Assembly: GCA_964452045.1 (NCBI GenBank)
Contig: CAYVKM010000005.1
Span: forward strand, 1 to 64,000
Reading direction: 5' to 3'
Length of the DNA stretch: 64,000 bases
Source of the DNA: CAYVKM01 sp964452045
GTDB lineage: Bacteria > Calditrichota > Calditrichia > RBG-13-44-9
Each line of letters opens with the position of its first letter. Positions within the stretch are counted from its first letter, which is position 1. The position numbers were made by a program, and so were the translations under genes. The notes beneath the pieces are model-generated. The model made no database searches. It worked only from the letters and a program-made list of their open reading frames with translations, and was not told the origin of the DNA. Below, piece after piece: positions 9,793 through 18,973 of the stretch.

Positions 9793-10833
9793 CTATTGAT
9801 AATATTTTTTTCGAAATCCGGTAAATTCAGATTTTCCCAGGATCACCCGGTAAAAATATGCAACCAGGAAGCCCAAACCATAACCGATGATCTGAATGGG
9901 CATAATGAGCGGGACCAACAAAAGAAGCTTCCAGTTTTTATATTGAATTGAGGCATGTAGTGCCGAAAGTGCCAATGTAATGATCCCGGCCAGGAAGAGC
10001 CAGCGGGTGACCAGCCAGATTTGCCCGGATATCAGGCTGATAATGATTATAAGGAATAAAAACAGAGTCGCCATGGCAGGAGCGGCATGAAGCGGCTCCA
10101 GCATATTCGCATCAATTTTAAACAGGTTAATCCTGGCCACTCCCCAGTTAAATACCTGACGGAAAAATTTTCTGATGCTGGTTCGTCGTTTATGATAGAC
10201 TACCGCATCGTCGATGTAAATTACCTTTGCCCCGCTTTTGATAATCCGGTTGCTGTATTCAATATCCTGCCCGTGGCGTAATGATCCAAAATCCCCGATC
10301 TTCTGATACAAATTCCGGGATAGACCCATATTAAAGCTTCTGGGATAAAATTTGGCTAGTTTTTTACCCTTTCTGCCGCGTAATCCACCTGTAGTGATAA
10401 ATGAGGTCATCGAATAGTTGATCGCTTTCAGCAGGGGTGGGAAATCGTCCCGGTAACTGTCCCGGCCACCAAATGCCTCAGCCTGGTCACTGACTATACT
10501 TCGGTCAATATTTTTTAGCCAATCCGGGTGTACTGTACAGTCACTGTCGATAAAGATAAAGAAGTTACCCTTAGCTTTTTCCATCCCCATGTTTCTGGCT
10601 GCCCCGGGCCCCTGATTTTTTTGGTGAAAAAAATGAAGTTGAAATGGTATCTTCTTTCGGAAATCCTGAACGATTTCTCTGGTCTTATCCGTGGACCCGT
10701 CATCGGCGATGATAAGTTCTGCCCGATCCGGATCAAATTTCAGGTTTTGAAATGAGAGTAATAATTCTTCGATTTCATCCTGGCGGTTAAAGGATGGAAC
10801 GATGATGCTGTATTGTATGTGCTGATTTGCCAT
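9793..10833 (-). CDS. Membrane-anchored family 2 glycosyltransferase
   Basis: A 346-residue GT2 enzyme. The N-terminal GT-A domain shows SIIVPSFNR, ADDGSTDKT (nucleotide-sugar binding), the DSDC metal-binding DxD-like motif near 96, and NQGPGAARN. The acceptor/catalytic region contains HGQDIEYSNR. Hydrophobic segments from about 245 to 325 anchor it in the inner membrane. It transfers a sugar from a nucleotide donor to an unknown lipid or glycan acceptor. It is the last gene of a minus-strand set with a second GT2, a DUF4292 lipoprotein and a TPR lipoprotein, 44 bases after the previous gene. Envelope polysaccharide or glycolipid synthesis is likely, but the sugar is not predictable. Confidence 0.88.
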   Translation of the reverse strand: MANQHIQYSIIVPSFNRQDEIEELLLSFQNLKFDPDRAELIIADDGSTDKTREIVQDFRKKIPFQLHFFHQKNQGPGAARNMGMEKAKGNFFIFIDSDCTVHPDWLKNIDRSIVSDQAEAFGGRDSYRDDFPPLLKAINYSMTSFITTGGLRGRKGKKLAKFYPRSFNMGLSRNLYQKIGDFGSLRHGQDIEYSNRIIKSGAKVIYIDDAVVYHKRRTSIRKFFRQVFNWGVARINLFKIDANMLEPLHAAPAMATLFLFLIIIISLISGQIWLVTRWLFLAGIITLALSALHASIQYKNWKLLLLVPLIMPIQIIGYGLGFLVAYFYRVILGKSEFTGFRKKYYQ

Positions 10834-10877
10834 TTGTTAAGTGGTTGAGTGCAGTGTGATCCGAGCCGAAATGGAAC

Positions 10878-11807
10878 CTATTCCATTTTTTCTTTTACTG
10901 AATATTCAACATGCTCGGCAAATTTAGCGGAGATCATTTCACCCAGTAACCCAAACATGATAAATTGAAATCCTACAATAATAGTCAGGATACCCAGGAA
11001 AAAAAGCGGACGGTTCCGGATGCCATGGCCCATGAACCACAAAACACTCAAATAGATTTCTATGAATAATCCGAGTAAAACCCCCAACAATCCCATCATG
11101 CCAAATATGTGAAGAGGAGTTGTCTGATACCGGGTGATAAACAGAACCGTCAGGAGATCGAAAAAACCGTTGAAGAAACGGGACATACCAAATTTGGTTT
11201 TTCCAAATTTTCTGGGGTGATGTTGAACAACCTTTTCTCCTACCCGGAAACCATTCCAGTGGGCCAGAACCGGCAGAAAGCGATGTAATTCGCCATACAC
11301 TTTCAAATCCTTAATCACTTCGTTCCGGTAAATTTTTAATCCGCAGTTAAAATCGTGGATTTTGATGCCTGTCAATCTTGATGTCACGAAGTTGAAAAAC
11401 CGGGACGGAATAGTTTTCGAAATCGGGTCATGCCGCTTTTTCTTCCAGCCTGATATCAAATCGAGCTTGCCGGTATTCATCATTTCCAGGAATTGCGGGA
11501 TCTCCGCCGGATCGTCTTGCAGATCCGCATCCATGGTGATAACATATTTACCGGTGGCAATTTTAAATGCCTCGGATAATGCGGCGCTCTTACCATAATT
11601 TTTCCGGAAACTGATAACCTTGATATTCGGGTGTTCCTTTTTGAGCGACCGGAGCACATCCAGCGTTCCGTCATTACTGCCATCGTCCACGAAGATAATA
11701 TCATAGGTTATGCCCAGCGGATTAATATTGCTCTCAATTTGCGACACGAGCTTGGGAAGTGATTCAGCCTCATTATATGCCGGAACAACAATGGAGAGGT
11801 CTAACAT
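10878..11807 (-). CDS. DPM1/GtrB-like polyprenyl-phosphate glycosyltransferase
   Basis: A 309-residue GT2 protein. SIVVPAYNEAESLP, VDDGSNDGT and MDADLQDDP are the typical motifs of dolichyl/undecaprenyl-phosphate sugar transferases, and the C-terminus has two membrane segments (about 227-257 and 265-290), as in GtrB/ArnC-type enzymes. It probably loads a sugar on undecaprenyl phosphate on the cytoplasmic face of the inner membrane for later transfer across the membrane. The gene starts 4 bases after the DUF4292 lipoprotein gene, so the two are co-transcribed. The identity of the sugar cannot be read from sequence. Confidence 0.9.
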   Translation of the reverse strand: MLDLSIVVPAYNEAESLPKLVSQIESNINPLGITYDIIFVDDGSNDGTLDVLRSLKKEHPNIKVISFRKNYGKSAALSEAFKIATGKYVITMDADLQDDPAEIPQFLEMMNTGKLDLISGWKKKRHDPISKTIPSRFFNFVTSRLTGIKIHDFNCGLKIYRNEVIKDLKVYGELHRFLPVLAHWNGFRVGEKVVQHHPRKFGKTKFGMSRFFNGFFDLLTVLFITRYQTTPLHIFGMMGLLGVLLGLFIEIYLSVLWFMGHGIRNRPLFFLGILTIIVGFQFIMFGLLGEMISAKFAEHVEYSVKEKME

Positions 11808-11811
11808 TAAC

Positions 11812-12582
11812 TTACCTGTTTATGATCAACTGCTTTGTCTTCGGTCCAATTTCTATATGATACAAATCTTTATTTACTTTTTCATTAATTTTAAAATTTT
11901 TATAGAAAATTGCAACCATTTCCTTTTTGTCGGGTACGGTCAGCCGGATAAATTTGGGAAAAATTATTCCATCGATCGATCGGTATTCCTGCAGTTCTTC
12001 TTTTAAAATTATCCGGTTGTTTTGTGAGATTTCCAGACTTTGCAGAGTTCCTGATTTTCTATCTACCGTTATTCGCCATTTTTTATCCCCGACCAGGGCG
12101 GCAAAGATCCCATGTTGCTGATCCACCAGTTTCAAATTGTCGGGCAAAGGAACGTAACCGAGAAAGGCATTCTTGATTTGCTTCAAAGAGAGATCTGTTT
12201 GAAGAAAAGTGTTGTAGTAATCCTCGTCCAGTTCCCCTGAAAAAAACTGGTTATTAAATTGATTATAAATAATGAATCGATTTTTACCCATGAAGATTTT
12301 TCCAAGATCAATCCCGAATGGTCCTTCTGCGGACATAAACAGGGTATCCGGCGCAACGTAGATAACATTGATATCAAAACTCATTGCTCCCTCCGGAGAT
12401 TCAACTGAAATTCTGGCTTGTCCATGAAGCGATTTCAGTTTTTCGAAATTGCCTTTATAGGCAGCGGGCCAGGCCTCAAGCTCCGAGTATTCCAGTTTAC
12501 CTGGTTTGAGCAAGGTTGGTGGGGTACAACTCAGATAGAAAACTGCAATGAGAGGGATGACTCCTGATAAGAGTTTTCTCAT
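11812..12582 (-). CDS. DUF4292 lipoprotein (LolA/LolB-like fold)
   Basis: A 256-residue predicted lipoprotein: the signal peptide ends in a lipobox with Cys19 (FYLSC). The rest shows the DUF4292 pattern, alternating beta strands with motifs such as HGQARISVESPEGAMSF, then PDTLFMSAEGPFGIDLGK, and a later LGYVPLPDN. The family resembles LolA/LolB, which carry lipoproteins to the outer membrane; a lipid- or lipoprotein-binding role is inference. Its ATG overlaps the TGA of the TPR gene by 4 bases (ATGA), indicating translational coupling. Together they may form a small outer-membrane assembly module. Confidence 0.82.
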   Translation of the reverse strand: MRKLLSGVIPLIAVFYLSCTPPTLLKPGKLEYSELEAWPAAYKGNFEKLKSLHGQARISVESPEGAMSFDINVIYVAPDTLFMSAEGPFGIDLGKIFMGKNRFIIYNQFNNQFFSGELDEDYYNTFLQTDLSLKQIKNAFLGYVPLPDNLKLVDQQHGIFAALVGDKKWRITVDRKSGTLQSLEISQNNRIILKEELQEYRSIDGIIFPKFIRLTVPDKKEMVAIFYKNFKINEKVNKDLYHIEIGPKTKQLIINR

Positions 12583-14264
12583 AAATTCTGGATTTTCTTC
12601 TGAAGGTCTGTGTTTAGGGGATCCTTATCCAGAGCTTTTTCCCAATATTTTTTTGCTTCCGGAATATTGTTTAATTTCAGATAAATATCACCGAGGTGTT
12701 CCAGTACCTCGGCACTGTCCTCTCTTTGATCCACTGCTTTCTGGATGTAATGAAGCGCATCTTGATATTGGCCCATTTTATATAAAATCCATCCCTTGGT
12801 ATCCAGATATGCGCCATTATCCGGATCAATTTCCAGGGCTTTGGTAACCATATCAAAGGCCTCATCGATACGGATATTCCTTTGGATCAGGGAATAGCTG
12901 TAGTTATTCAGCAGCAGAGCGTTATCCGGAAATTTATAAAGTGCCTGCTCATAAAGTGAATCCGATTCCTGCCACATTTTAATTTTGTCATAAACAGCAG
13001 CGATGGAAGAAATGGTGGAAATATTTTCCGGATCCAGTTTCAAGGCGCGTTCCAGAGGCTTCAAAGCTTCCTGATCGCGACCCAGCTCACTCAACTTGGA
13101 ACCATACATTCCCAGTAAATCAACATCTTCGGGAAGAATGGTCAGGCTCTGTTGCAAAAGTTGTAAGCTTTTTTGATCGTCGTTTTCCCGGTTGTAAATC
13201 ACAACTAAGAAAATCCAGCCGTAACGGTTTCTGGGATTTTCTTCGGTTAACTTTGTAAAATATTCCTTTGCCTGGGAATAATTCTCCTGTTCAAAGTAAA
13301 TCCGTCCCAACAATTCATGGGCTGTCGGACGATATTCGGCGCTCTTGAGAACAGGCAGCAAAACATTCTTTGCGTCGTCCCTTTTTTCCTGGATAAAATA
13401 TGTTTCACCTAAAATTAGTCTGGCCTGATTATTTGTGGTATCCCGATCCAGAATATTTTTGTACACATTTTCAATTTTCTGCCAATCCTGTTGTACCCGG
13501 TAAATCCGGTAGATCCGCATTAAAGCATCTTCCTGGAATGGATCCACATTTAAAATTTTCTGGTAGGTATTGGCTGCATTCACTGTATCTTTTTTTGCTT
13601 CATACAGATTTCCTAAAATAACCAATGCCTCTATATTGGTTGAATCGCTGGCAACAAGCCTCTGTAAAGAAGTTTCGGCTTCATCCAGCTTTTTCAGTTT
13701 CAAACAGGTTAAAGCATATTGCAGCGCATATTCATTATCACCGGGATAGGCTGCCATCATTTTTTTATAAAAATTTAACAATCGGTCGCTCAAATTGAGT
13801 TGGGTGTAGAGGTAGATTAAGTTGTTTTGCAGAGAAGAATTGTAGGGATCTATACTTAATAATCTCTCATAATAGAAAATTGACTTATCATAATCCTTAA
13901 GATTATAATATGTCTCACCCAGGTATGTCAGTGTTTCTTCATCGTGGGGATTATACTTGAGGGATTTTTCCAGATACTGTGCGGCACTTTCATATTTTTG
14001 AAGTCGCATCAGATTGCGGGCAATTGCCTTATAAATCTGAGAAGAAGTGGAGTCATAAAGTAAAGCCTGATAATATTCAATGAGCGCCCCCTCATAATCA
14101 TCCTCGAAATCCAGAAGAGCGCCATTAAAGTAATGTTCATATGCCCTTTTATCGTTATCTGTTTGTGGAATCAGGTTTTCCGATTTTACGGTTTGGCGGG
14201 AGACACCACAACTCAAAATAATAAACAGAGGAACAAAAAGTATGATGAACAGGTATTTTTTCAT
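12579..14264 (-). CDS. TPR-repeat lipoprotein
   Basis: A 561-residue protein with a signal peptide and lipobox (Cys19, FIILSC), followed by about 14 tetratricopeptide repeats filling nearly the whole chain (recurrent A-x3-Y and YN/LDP-type motifs, for example LSIDPYNSSLQNNL and ALKLDPENISTISSIA). Such TPR lipoproteins act as scaffolds in the periplasm or at the outer membrane. It is the first gene of the minus-strand operon and overlaps the DUF4292 gene by 4 bases. Partner proteins are not identifiable; the link with glycosyltransferases downstream suggests envelope biogenesis. Confidence 0.88.
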   Translation of the reverse strand: MKKYLFIILFVPLFIILSCGVSRQTVKSENLIPQTDNDKRAYEHYFNGALLDFEDDYEGALIEYYQALLYDSTSSQIYKAIARNLMRLQKYESAAQYLEKSLKYNPHDEETLTYLGETYYNLKDYDKSIFYYERLLSIDPYNSSLQNNLIYLYTQLNLSDRLLNFYKKMMAAYPGDNEYALQYALTCLKLKKLDEAETSLQRLVASDSTNIEALVILGNLYEAKKDTVNAANTYQKILNVDPFQEDALMRIYRIYRVQQDWQKIENVYKNILDRDTTNNQARLILGETYFIQEKRDDAKNVLLPVLKSAEYRPTAHELLGRIYFEQENYSQAKEYFTKLTEENPRNRYGWIFLVVIYNRENDDQKSLQLLQQSLTILPEDVDLLGMYGSKLSELGRDQEALKPLERALKLDPENISTISSIAAVYDKIKMWQESDSLYEQALYKFPDNALLLNNYSYSLIQRNIRIDEAFDMVTKALEIDPDNGAYLDTKGWILYKMGQYQDALHYIQKAVDQREDSAEVLEHLGDIYLKLNNIPEAKKYWEKALDKDPLNTDLQKKIQNL

Positions 14265-14497
14265 GTCTTTCTAATGGACTTTTAAATGCGTGTGAATATA
14301 ATCGGTCGTTTACTTTTTTTCCAAACGGAAAAAATACGTATATATTGTGTAAGAAAAACGACTTGCATTATTTTTATGTAATCTCTAATTTCGATTGATA
14401 TATTGAATCTATATGGATAGAACAAGTTCCGTTTTGAAAATTTTATTGCTTCCAAAAACTAATAGGGTCAAAAAATCTAACAGTGAGTTGAGGAAAA

Positions 14498-16582
14498 GTG
14501 GAATCAAATAACATCAGCTTTATCGAAAAAGTCAAAACCCGGAAATCATACTGGGCCATTATTGCCATTGTTGTATTATTTATTGGTTATTTTATTTATT
14601 TGATCAGTGGACTACCATCATTAACCAAACTGGAAAATATCGATCCGGCACTGGTCACCAGAATATATTCTGAAGATGGGGAGGTAATCCACGAGCTGTT
14701 CAAGTTTAATCGTGTTTATATTCCGATTGAGAAAATTCCGCAGTCTACTATCGATGCGCTGCTTTCAACCGAGGATAGACGTTTTTATGACCACTGGGGA
14801 ATCAACGTCCGAAGGATTCCCAGAGTAATTGCGGTGGACCTGATGTCCTTAAGTTTCCGGCAGGGATTCAGTACCATAACTATGCAGCTGGCCCGGAATT
14901 TATATTTTGGATTTCAGAAAACAATCAGCCGGAAATTCCGGGAAATTTTAACTGCCATTCAAATAGAACGAACTTATTCAAAAGATGAAATTCTGGAGAT
15001 GTATTTAAATGTAGCCTATTTCGGGCACGGCGTTTACGGTATCCAGGCGGCGGCAAAGAAATATTTTAATAAGGATGCTTCGGAACTCACCATTGAGGAA
15101 AGCGCCACCCTGATACCGCTGCTAAACCTGCCGGCTTATTACTCTCCCATTTTACATCCGGACCGGTCCCTCGCCCGAAGAAATCTGGTACTGCATAATA
15201 TGTTAGTTACCGGGGACTTAACCCAGACACAGTATGATAGTTTGAGTCAATTACCGATTGTGGTAAATGAATTCCAGCAGGCAAGCAAAGTATCTCCCTA
15301 TTTTACGGAGTATGTGCGCCAGCAGCTCAATGTAATTGGGGACTCGCTTGGTCTGAATATCTATGAAGACGGATTAAATGTTTATACTACTCTGAATACC
15401 AAGATACAAACGGCCATGGACTCCTCTATTGCCATTCATCTGCCGGAATTACAGGAGCGAGTTTCTAAAAAACTTGAACCATCAAGGAAAAAGATCGAAA
15501 TGTCCGATTCGGTCTTTGAAGAAAAATCGAGGGTGCAAATTGCCTTCATCGCACTTGACCATCGGAACGGACATGTTATGGCCATGGTTGGCGGTCGCGA
15601 CTTTGTTGAGTCCAAATTTAACCGCGCCATACAGGCTCGCCGGCAACCAGGCTCCGCCTTTAAACCTTTTCTCTATACTGCGGCAATTGACAACGGTTAC
15701 ACTACGGTGGATAAATTCTTGAATCAGCCGGTGGTGGTAAATAACCCGGATGGTACTCGATGGGATCCGGAGAATTATGATAAAAAATTCGGTGGTCTCA
15801 CCACTTTGCGGGAAGGTTTGCAACATTCCATTAATCTGGTGGCTGTCCGACTCATTCTGGAGATAACACCTTCTGCCGTGGTGGATTATGCCCATAAAAT
15901 GGGAATCAGCACCCCGCTGCGACCTTTTCCTACACTGGCTTTGGGAACTTCCGAAGTAATTCCCCTGGAGTTGGCCACAGCTTATGGTGTATTTGCCAAC
16001 CAGGGAGTTAAGGTAGAACCGGTAACAATTACCCGTATTGAAGATCGTTTTGGAAATGTAGTCTACAAGAGCGCTACCAAACGGAGTGAAATTTTAAGTA
16101 AGGCAACAGCCTACATCATGACTGATTTGCTGGAATCGGTGATGAATGGAGGAACCGGTGGGAGTGCTCGCTGGAAATTTGGATTTACCAAAACAGCCGG
16201 GGGGAAAACCGGCACCACAAATGATTATACCGACGCCTGGTTTGTTGGCTTTACTCCTTACCTGACTGCCTGTGTGTGGGTTGGTCTGGATGATCCGCAG
16301 ATTTCATTGGGGCGCGGGGAATCCGGTGCCATTGCCGCACTTCCATTATGGGCCGACTTTATGAAAAGTGTTTACGATACCCTAAAATTGCCGGATGAGA
16401 CATTTAAGCAGCCACCGGATGTTATCCGGTTGCAGGTGTGTGAAGAAAGTGGAAAACTGGCAACCAACTTCTGCCCCAAAATACTGGACGAAGTTTTCAA
16501 TGTAAAATATCATCCGACTGAAACGTGTGATCTCCATCGCGGACCTTCACCTTCCAATAAAAGAAAAGGTGTCATTTTTTGA
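14498..16582 (+). CDS. Class A penicillin-binding protein (PBP1A-like)
   Basis: A 694-residue bifunctional peptidoglycan synthase. After a cytoplasmic N-terminus and one membrane segment (about 19-37) comes a GT51 transglycosylase domain (catalytic Glu near 92 in STEDRRFYDHWGIN; FSTITMQLARN), then a transpeptidase domain with SAFK (active Ser near 386), SIN (about 446) and KTGT (about 570). Length and order are typical of PBP1A. Translation starts at GTG with a purine-rich site (GAGGAAAA) just before it. It is divergent from the TPR lipoprotein gene across 233 bases, which must hold both promoters. rsgA and waaA follow on the same strand. Confidence 0.97.
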   Translation: MESNNISFIEKVKTRKSYWAIIAIVVLFIGYFIYLISGLPSLTKLENIDPALVTRIYSEDGEVIHELFKFNRVYIPIEKIPQSTIDALLSTEDRRFYDHWGINVRRIPRVIAVDLMSLSFRQGFSTITMQLARNLYFGFQKTISRKFREILTAIQIERTYSKDEILEMYLNVAYFGHGVYGIQAAAKKYFNKDASELTIEESATLIPLLNLPAYYSPILHPDRSLARRNLVLHNMLVTGDLTQTQYDSLSQLPIVVNEFQQASKVSPYFTEYVRQQLNVIGDSLGLNIYEDGLNVYTTLNTKIQTAMDSSIAIHLPELQERVSKKLEPSRKKIEMSDSVFEEKSRVQIAFIALDHRNGHVMAMVGGRDFVESKFNRAIQARRQPGSAFKPFLYTAAIDNGYTTVDKFLNQPVVVNNPDGTRWDPENYDKKFGGLTTLREGLQHSINLVAVRLILEITPSAVVDYAHKMGISTPLRPFPTLALGTSEVIPLELATAYGVFANQGVKVEPVTITRIEDRFGNVVYKSATKRSEILSKATAYIMTDLLESVMNGGTGGSARWKFGFTKTAGGKTGTTNDYTDAWFVGFTPYLTACVWVGLDDPQISLGRGESGAIAALPLWADFMKSVYDTLKLPDETFKQPPDVIRLQVCEESGKLATNFCPKILDEVFNVKYHPTETCDLHRGPSPSNKRKGVIF

Positions 16583-16665
16583 GTGAGGCAAATCATTACA
16601 CACCTTCAGAGATTGCTTCAGTTGGCAAACTATTAATTTTTATCGGATGTACATAGTGGCGACCT

Positions 16666-17595
16666 ATGGAATTGACCGGTAAAGTCATTCGTTCTACCAG
16701 AAGTCAGTATATTGTCTATCAGGAGGGGAAGAGATATACCTGCTCAGTGCGGGGTAAAATTGCCGGCGCACCCGATGGAGAAGGATTTTCCATTAAAGTA
16801 GGCGATAATGTATGGATTCGTAAAATATCCGACCAAGAAGGTGTTATCGAAGAAGTATTGCCCAGAAAATCCAAATTAAGCCGGGCAGTGGGTGGCAGAT
16901 TTTATCGGGAACATATTATTGCTACCAATATTGATCAGATGGTCATTATCATGTCTGTAAAAAAACCGGCCTTTAAACCCGGATTGCTCGACCGGTATCT
17001 GGTAATTGCGGAAAAGAATGACTTATCGGGCGCTATATGCATCAATAAAATTGATCTGGCGGAGGAAAATCAATTTGCCGAATATGCTGACTGGTATCCG
17101 AAACTTGGCTATCCGGTCTATTTTACTTCGGCTATAGAAGAAGTTGGCCTGGAGCAGTTTAGGAAAGCTTTAATAGATAAAGTTTCCGTTCTGGTCGGGC
17201 ATTCCGGAGTAGGCAAGAGTTCCCTGGTTCAAAAAATAGAACCTTCGTTAAATCTTAAAATCTCTGCAATCAGTGAGAAAAGGAAAAAAGGAAAGCACAC
17301 CACCAGTTTTGTGGAACTGTTTCCATTGTCTTTTGGCGGATACCTCATCGACACCCCGGGAGTAAGGGAATTAGGACTATGGGATGTCTACCGGAATGAA
17401 CTCAAAACTTATTTTACCGATTTTGTGAATCAATCAGAGAATTGCCAGTTTAAAGATTGCTCACACATCAATGAACCCGGATGTGCTGTGAAAGCTGCGG
17501 TTTCCTCCGGTGAGATTTTTTCTCAACGGTACAGAAGTTATTGCCAGATGTATCATGATTTAAAAACAATGCCATATGAACTTAATCCATTATAA
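16666..17595 (+). CDS. rsgA: Ribosome small-subunit maturation GTPase RsgA
   Basis: A 309-residue circularly permuted GTPase. An OB-fold (about 1-70) precedes the GTPase domain, whose motifs come in permuted order: NKIDLAEE (G4, about 126), then GHSGVGKSS (G1, about 180), then DTPGVRELGL (G3, about 230). The C-terminal zinc finger CQFKDCSHINEPGC binds Zn. RsgA acts in late 30S maturation. Length and motif order are normal for the family. Its start is 83 bases after the PBP gene. Confidence 0.97.
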   Translation: MELTGKVIRSTRSQYIVYQEGKRYTCSVRGKIAGAPDGEGFSIKVGDNVWIRKISDQEGVIEEVLPRKSKLSRAVGGRFYREHIIATNIDQMVIIMSVKKPAFKPGLLDRYLVIAEKNDLSGAICINKIDLAEENQFAEYADWYPKLGYPVYFTSAIEEVGLEQFRKALIDKVSVLVGHSGVGKSSLVQKIEPSLNLKISAISEKRKKGKHTTSFVELFPLSFGGYLIDTPGVRELGLWDVYRNELKTYFTDFVNQSENCQFKDCSHINEPGCAVKAAVSSGEIFSQRYRSYCQMYHDLKTMPYELNPL

Positions 17596-17680
17596 GAGTG
17601 TTATTTCCCAATTTTTATGCGAGATTAGTGCAGGAACGGAAATTATTTTTATTTAACTTCGCCCAATGAAAGTAAACTAA

Positions 17681-18955
17681 ATGACCTGGATATCTTTTCT
17701 GGTTTATAATTTTGTTTTTGTACCTGCATTTTTTTTGCTTATCCATTTTGTAGCGATATTTCATGTAAAATTAAGAAAAGGTGTCTGGGGACGATACCGG
17801 ATCCATAGCCTTTTGAGAAAATCGCAGGATAAATGGCGTGGTAAATCTGTTCTGGTTATTCACTGTGCATCCATGGGTGAATTCGAACATGTTAAACCTT
17901 TTTTACTGGAGTTGAAGGCACGTAAGCCGGAAATTTATACCATTGTTTTATTCTTTTCGCCTTCGGGATACGAGAATGTAAAATCCTTCCCGGCAGTTGA
18001 TCTCTTCCTATATTCACCTTTTGAGTGGATTTGGCCAATGTGGCGGTTTGTACGAAAAGTAAAACCGACGGTCTGGATTATTGCCAAACATGATGTCTGG
18101 CCGGATCAGGTGTGGTTTGCCGGGCTTTTTGATATACCGTGTGTCCTGATAAATGCTTCTTTACATGAGCAGAGTAGTCGACTGCTCTGGTTCACCAGAA
18201 CATTTCATCAATCTATTTACAAACATTTCAGCAAGATCCTGGCTATTTCGGAAAGTGATCGATTAAATTTCCTGAAGCTGGCGGAACCCTCCCAGATTAT
18301 TGTGGCCGGCGATACCAAATATGATCAGGTTATCTATCGTAGTGAAGAATTTTCCAAGAGAAAAATTATTCCGGTTCAATTGGTGCAAAACAAATGGGTT
18401 TTTGTTGCCGGTAGTACCTGGCCGGAGGATCAAATACATCTCATTGCAGCCTTAAAGTCCCTGATGAAAAATAACGGTAAAATTCTGACTATTATCTGTC
18501 CACATGAACCAACTGACCAGCATATTCAGGAAATTATGGAAAACTTTCGGGGGAGAGAAATAATCCTCTTATCTGAAATTCAAAACTATACTGATCAACC
18601 CATAATCTTGATAGACCGCATCGGGGTTTTGGCAAATGTTTATGGTCTGGCCAAAGTTGCCTATGTCGGTGGCAGTTTTAAGCAAAATGTTCATAATGTA
18701 CTGGAACCGGCCGTGTATAAGATTCCGGTGATATTCGGTCCGATAAACCGGAACTCCCATGAAGCACAATTGCTCAAAGCGAACCGGGGAGGTTGGGAAG
18801 TACACAATGCCACAGAAATTGAATTTTTACTTCGCAAATTTCTAATGAACGATGTATACCGGCAGGAGTCCGGGTTAAAAGCATACCAGATTGTTGAAGA
18901 TAACCGGGGTGCGACTAAAAAAACAGTCGAGCATATCTTGTCTTATCTCAAATAA
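17681..18955 (+). CDS. waaA: 3-deoxy-D-manno-octulosonate (Kdo) transferase
   Basis: A 424-residue GT30 enzyme that adds Kdo to the lipid A precursor at the cytoplasmic face of the inner membrane. An N-terminal membrane anchor (about 5-27) is followed by CASMGEFEHVKPFL, in which the Glu corresponds to the catalytic acid of the family, and by the C-terminal YVGGSFKQNVHNVLEPA and IFGPINRNSHEA (CMP-Kdo binding). The VGGSF-x-HN-LEPA signature makes the family call firm. Its presence implies an outer membrane with Kdo-containing lipopolysaccharide. It converges with uvrA, whose stop lies only 18 bases away. Confidence 0.95.
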   Translation: MTWISFLVYNFVFVPAFFLLIHFVAIFHVKLRKGVWGRYRIHSLLRKSQDKWRGKSVLVIHCASMGEFEHVKPFLLELKARKPEIYTIVLFFSPSGYENVKSFPAVDLFLYSPFEWIWPMWRFVRKVKPTVWIIAKHDVWPDQVWFAGLFDIPCVLINASLHEQSSRLLWFTRTFHQSIYKHFSKILAISESDRLNFLKLAEPSQIIVAGDTKYDQVIYRSEEFSKRKIIPVQLVQNKWVFVAGSTWPEDQIHLIAALKSLMKNNGKILTIICPHEPTDQHIQEIMENFRGREIILLSEIQNYTDQPIILIDRIGVLANVYGLAKVAYVGGSFKQNVHNVLEPAVYKIPVIFGPINRNSHEAQLLKANRGGWEVHNATEIEFLLRKFLMNDVYRQESGLKAYQIVEDNRGATKKTVEHILSYLK

Positions 18956-18973
18956 ATTACGGATTCCATCTTT

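Noticed and set aside
14265..14497. Promoter-like hexamers in the divergent region before the class A PBP gene
   Set aside because: AT-rich sequence gives several weak matches with wrong spacing; none stands out.
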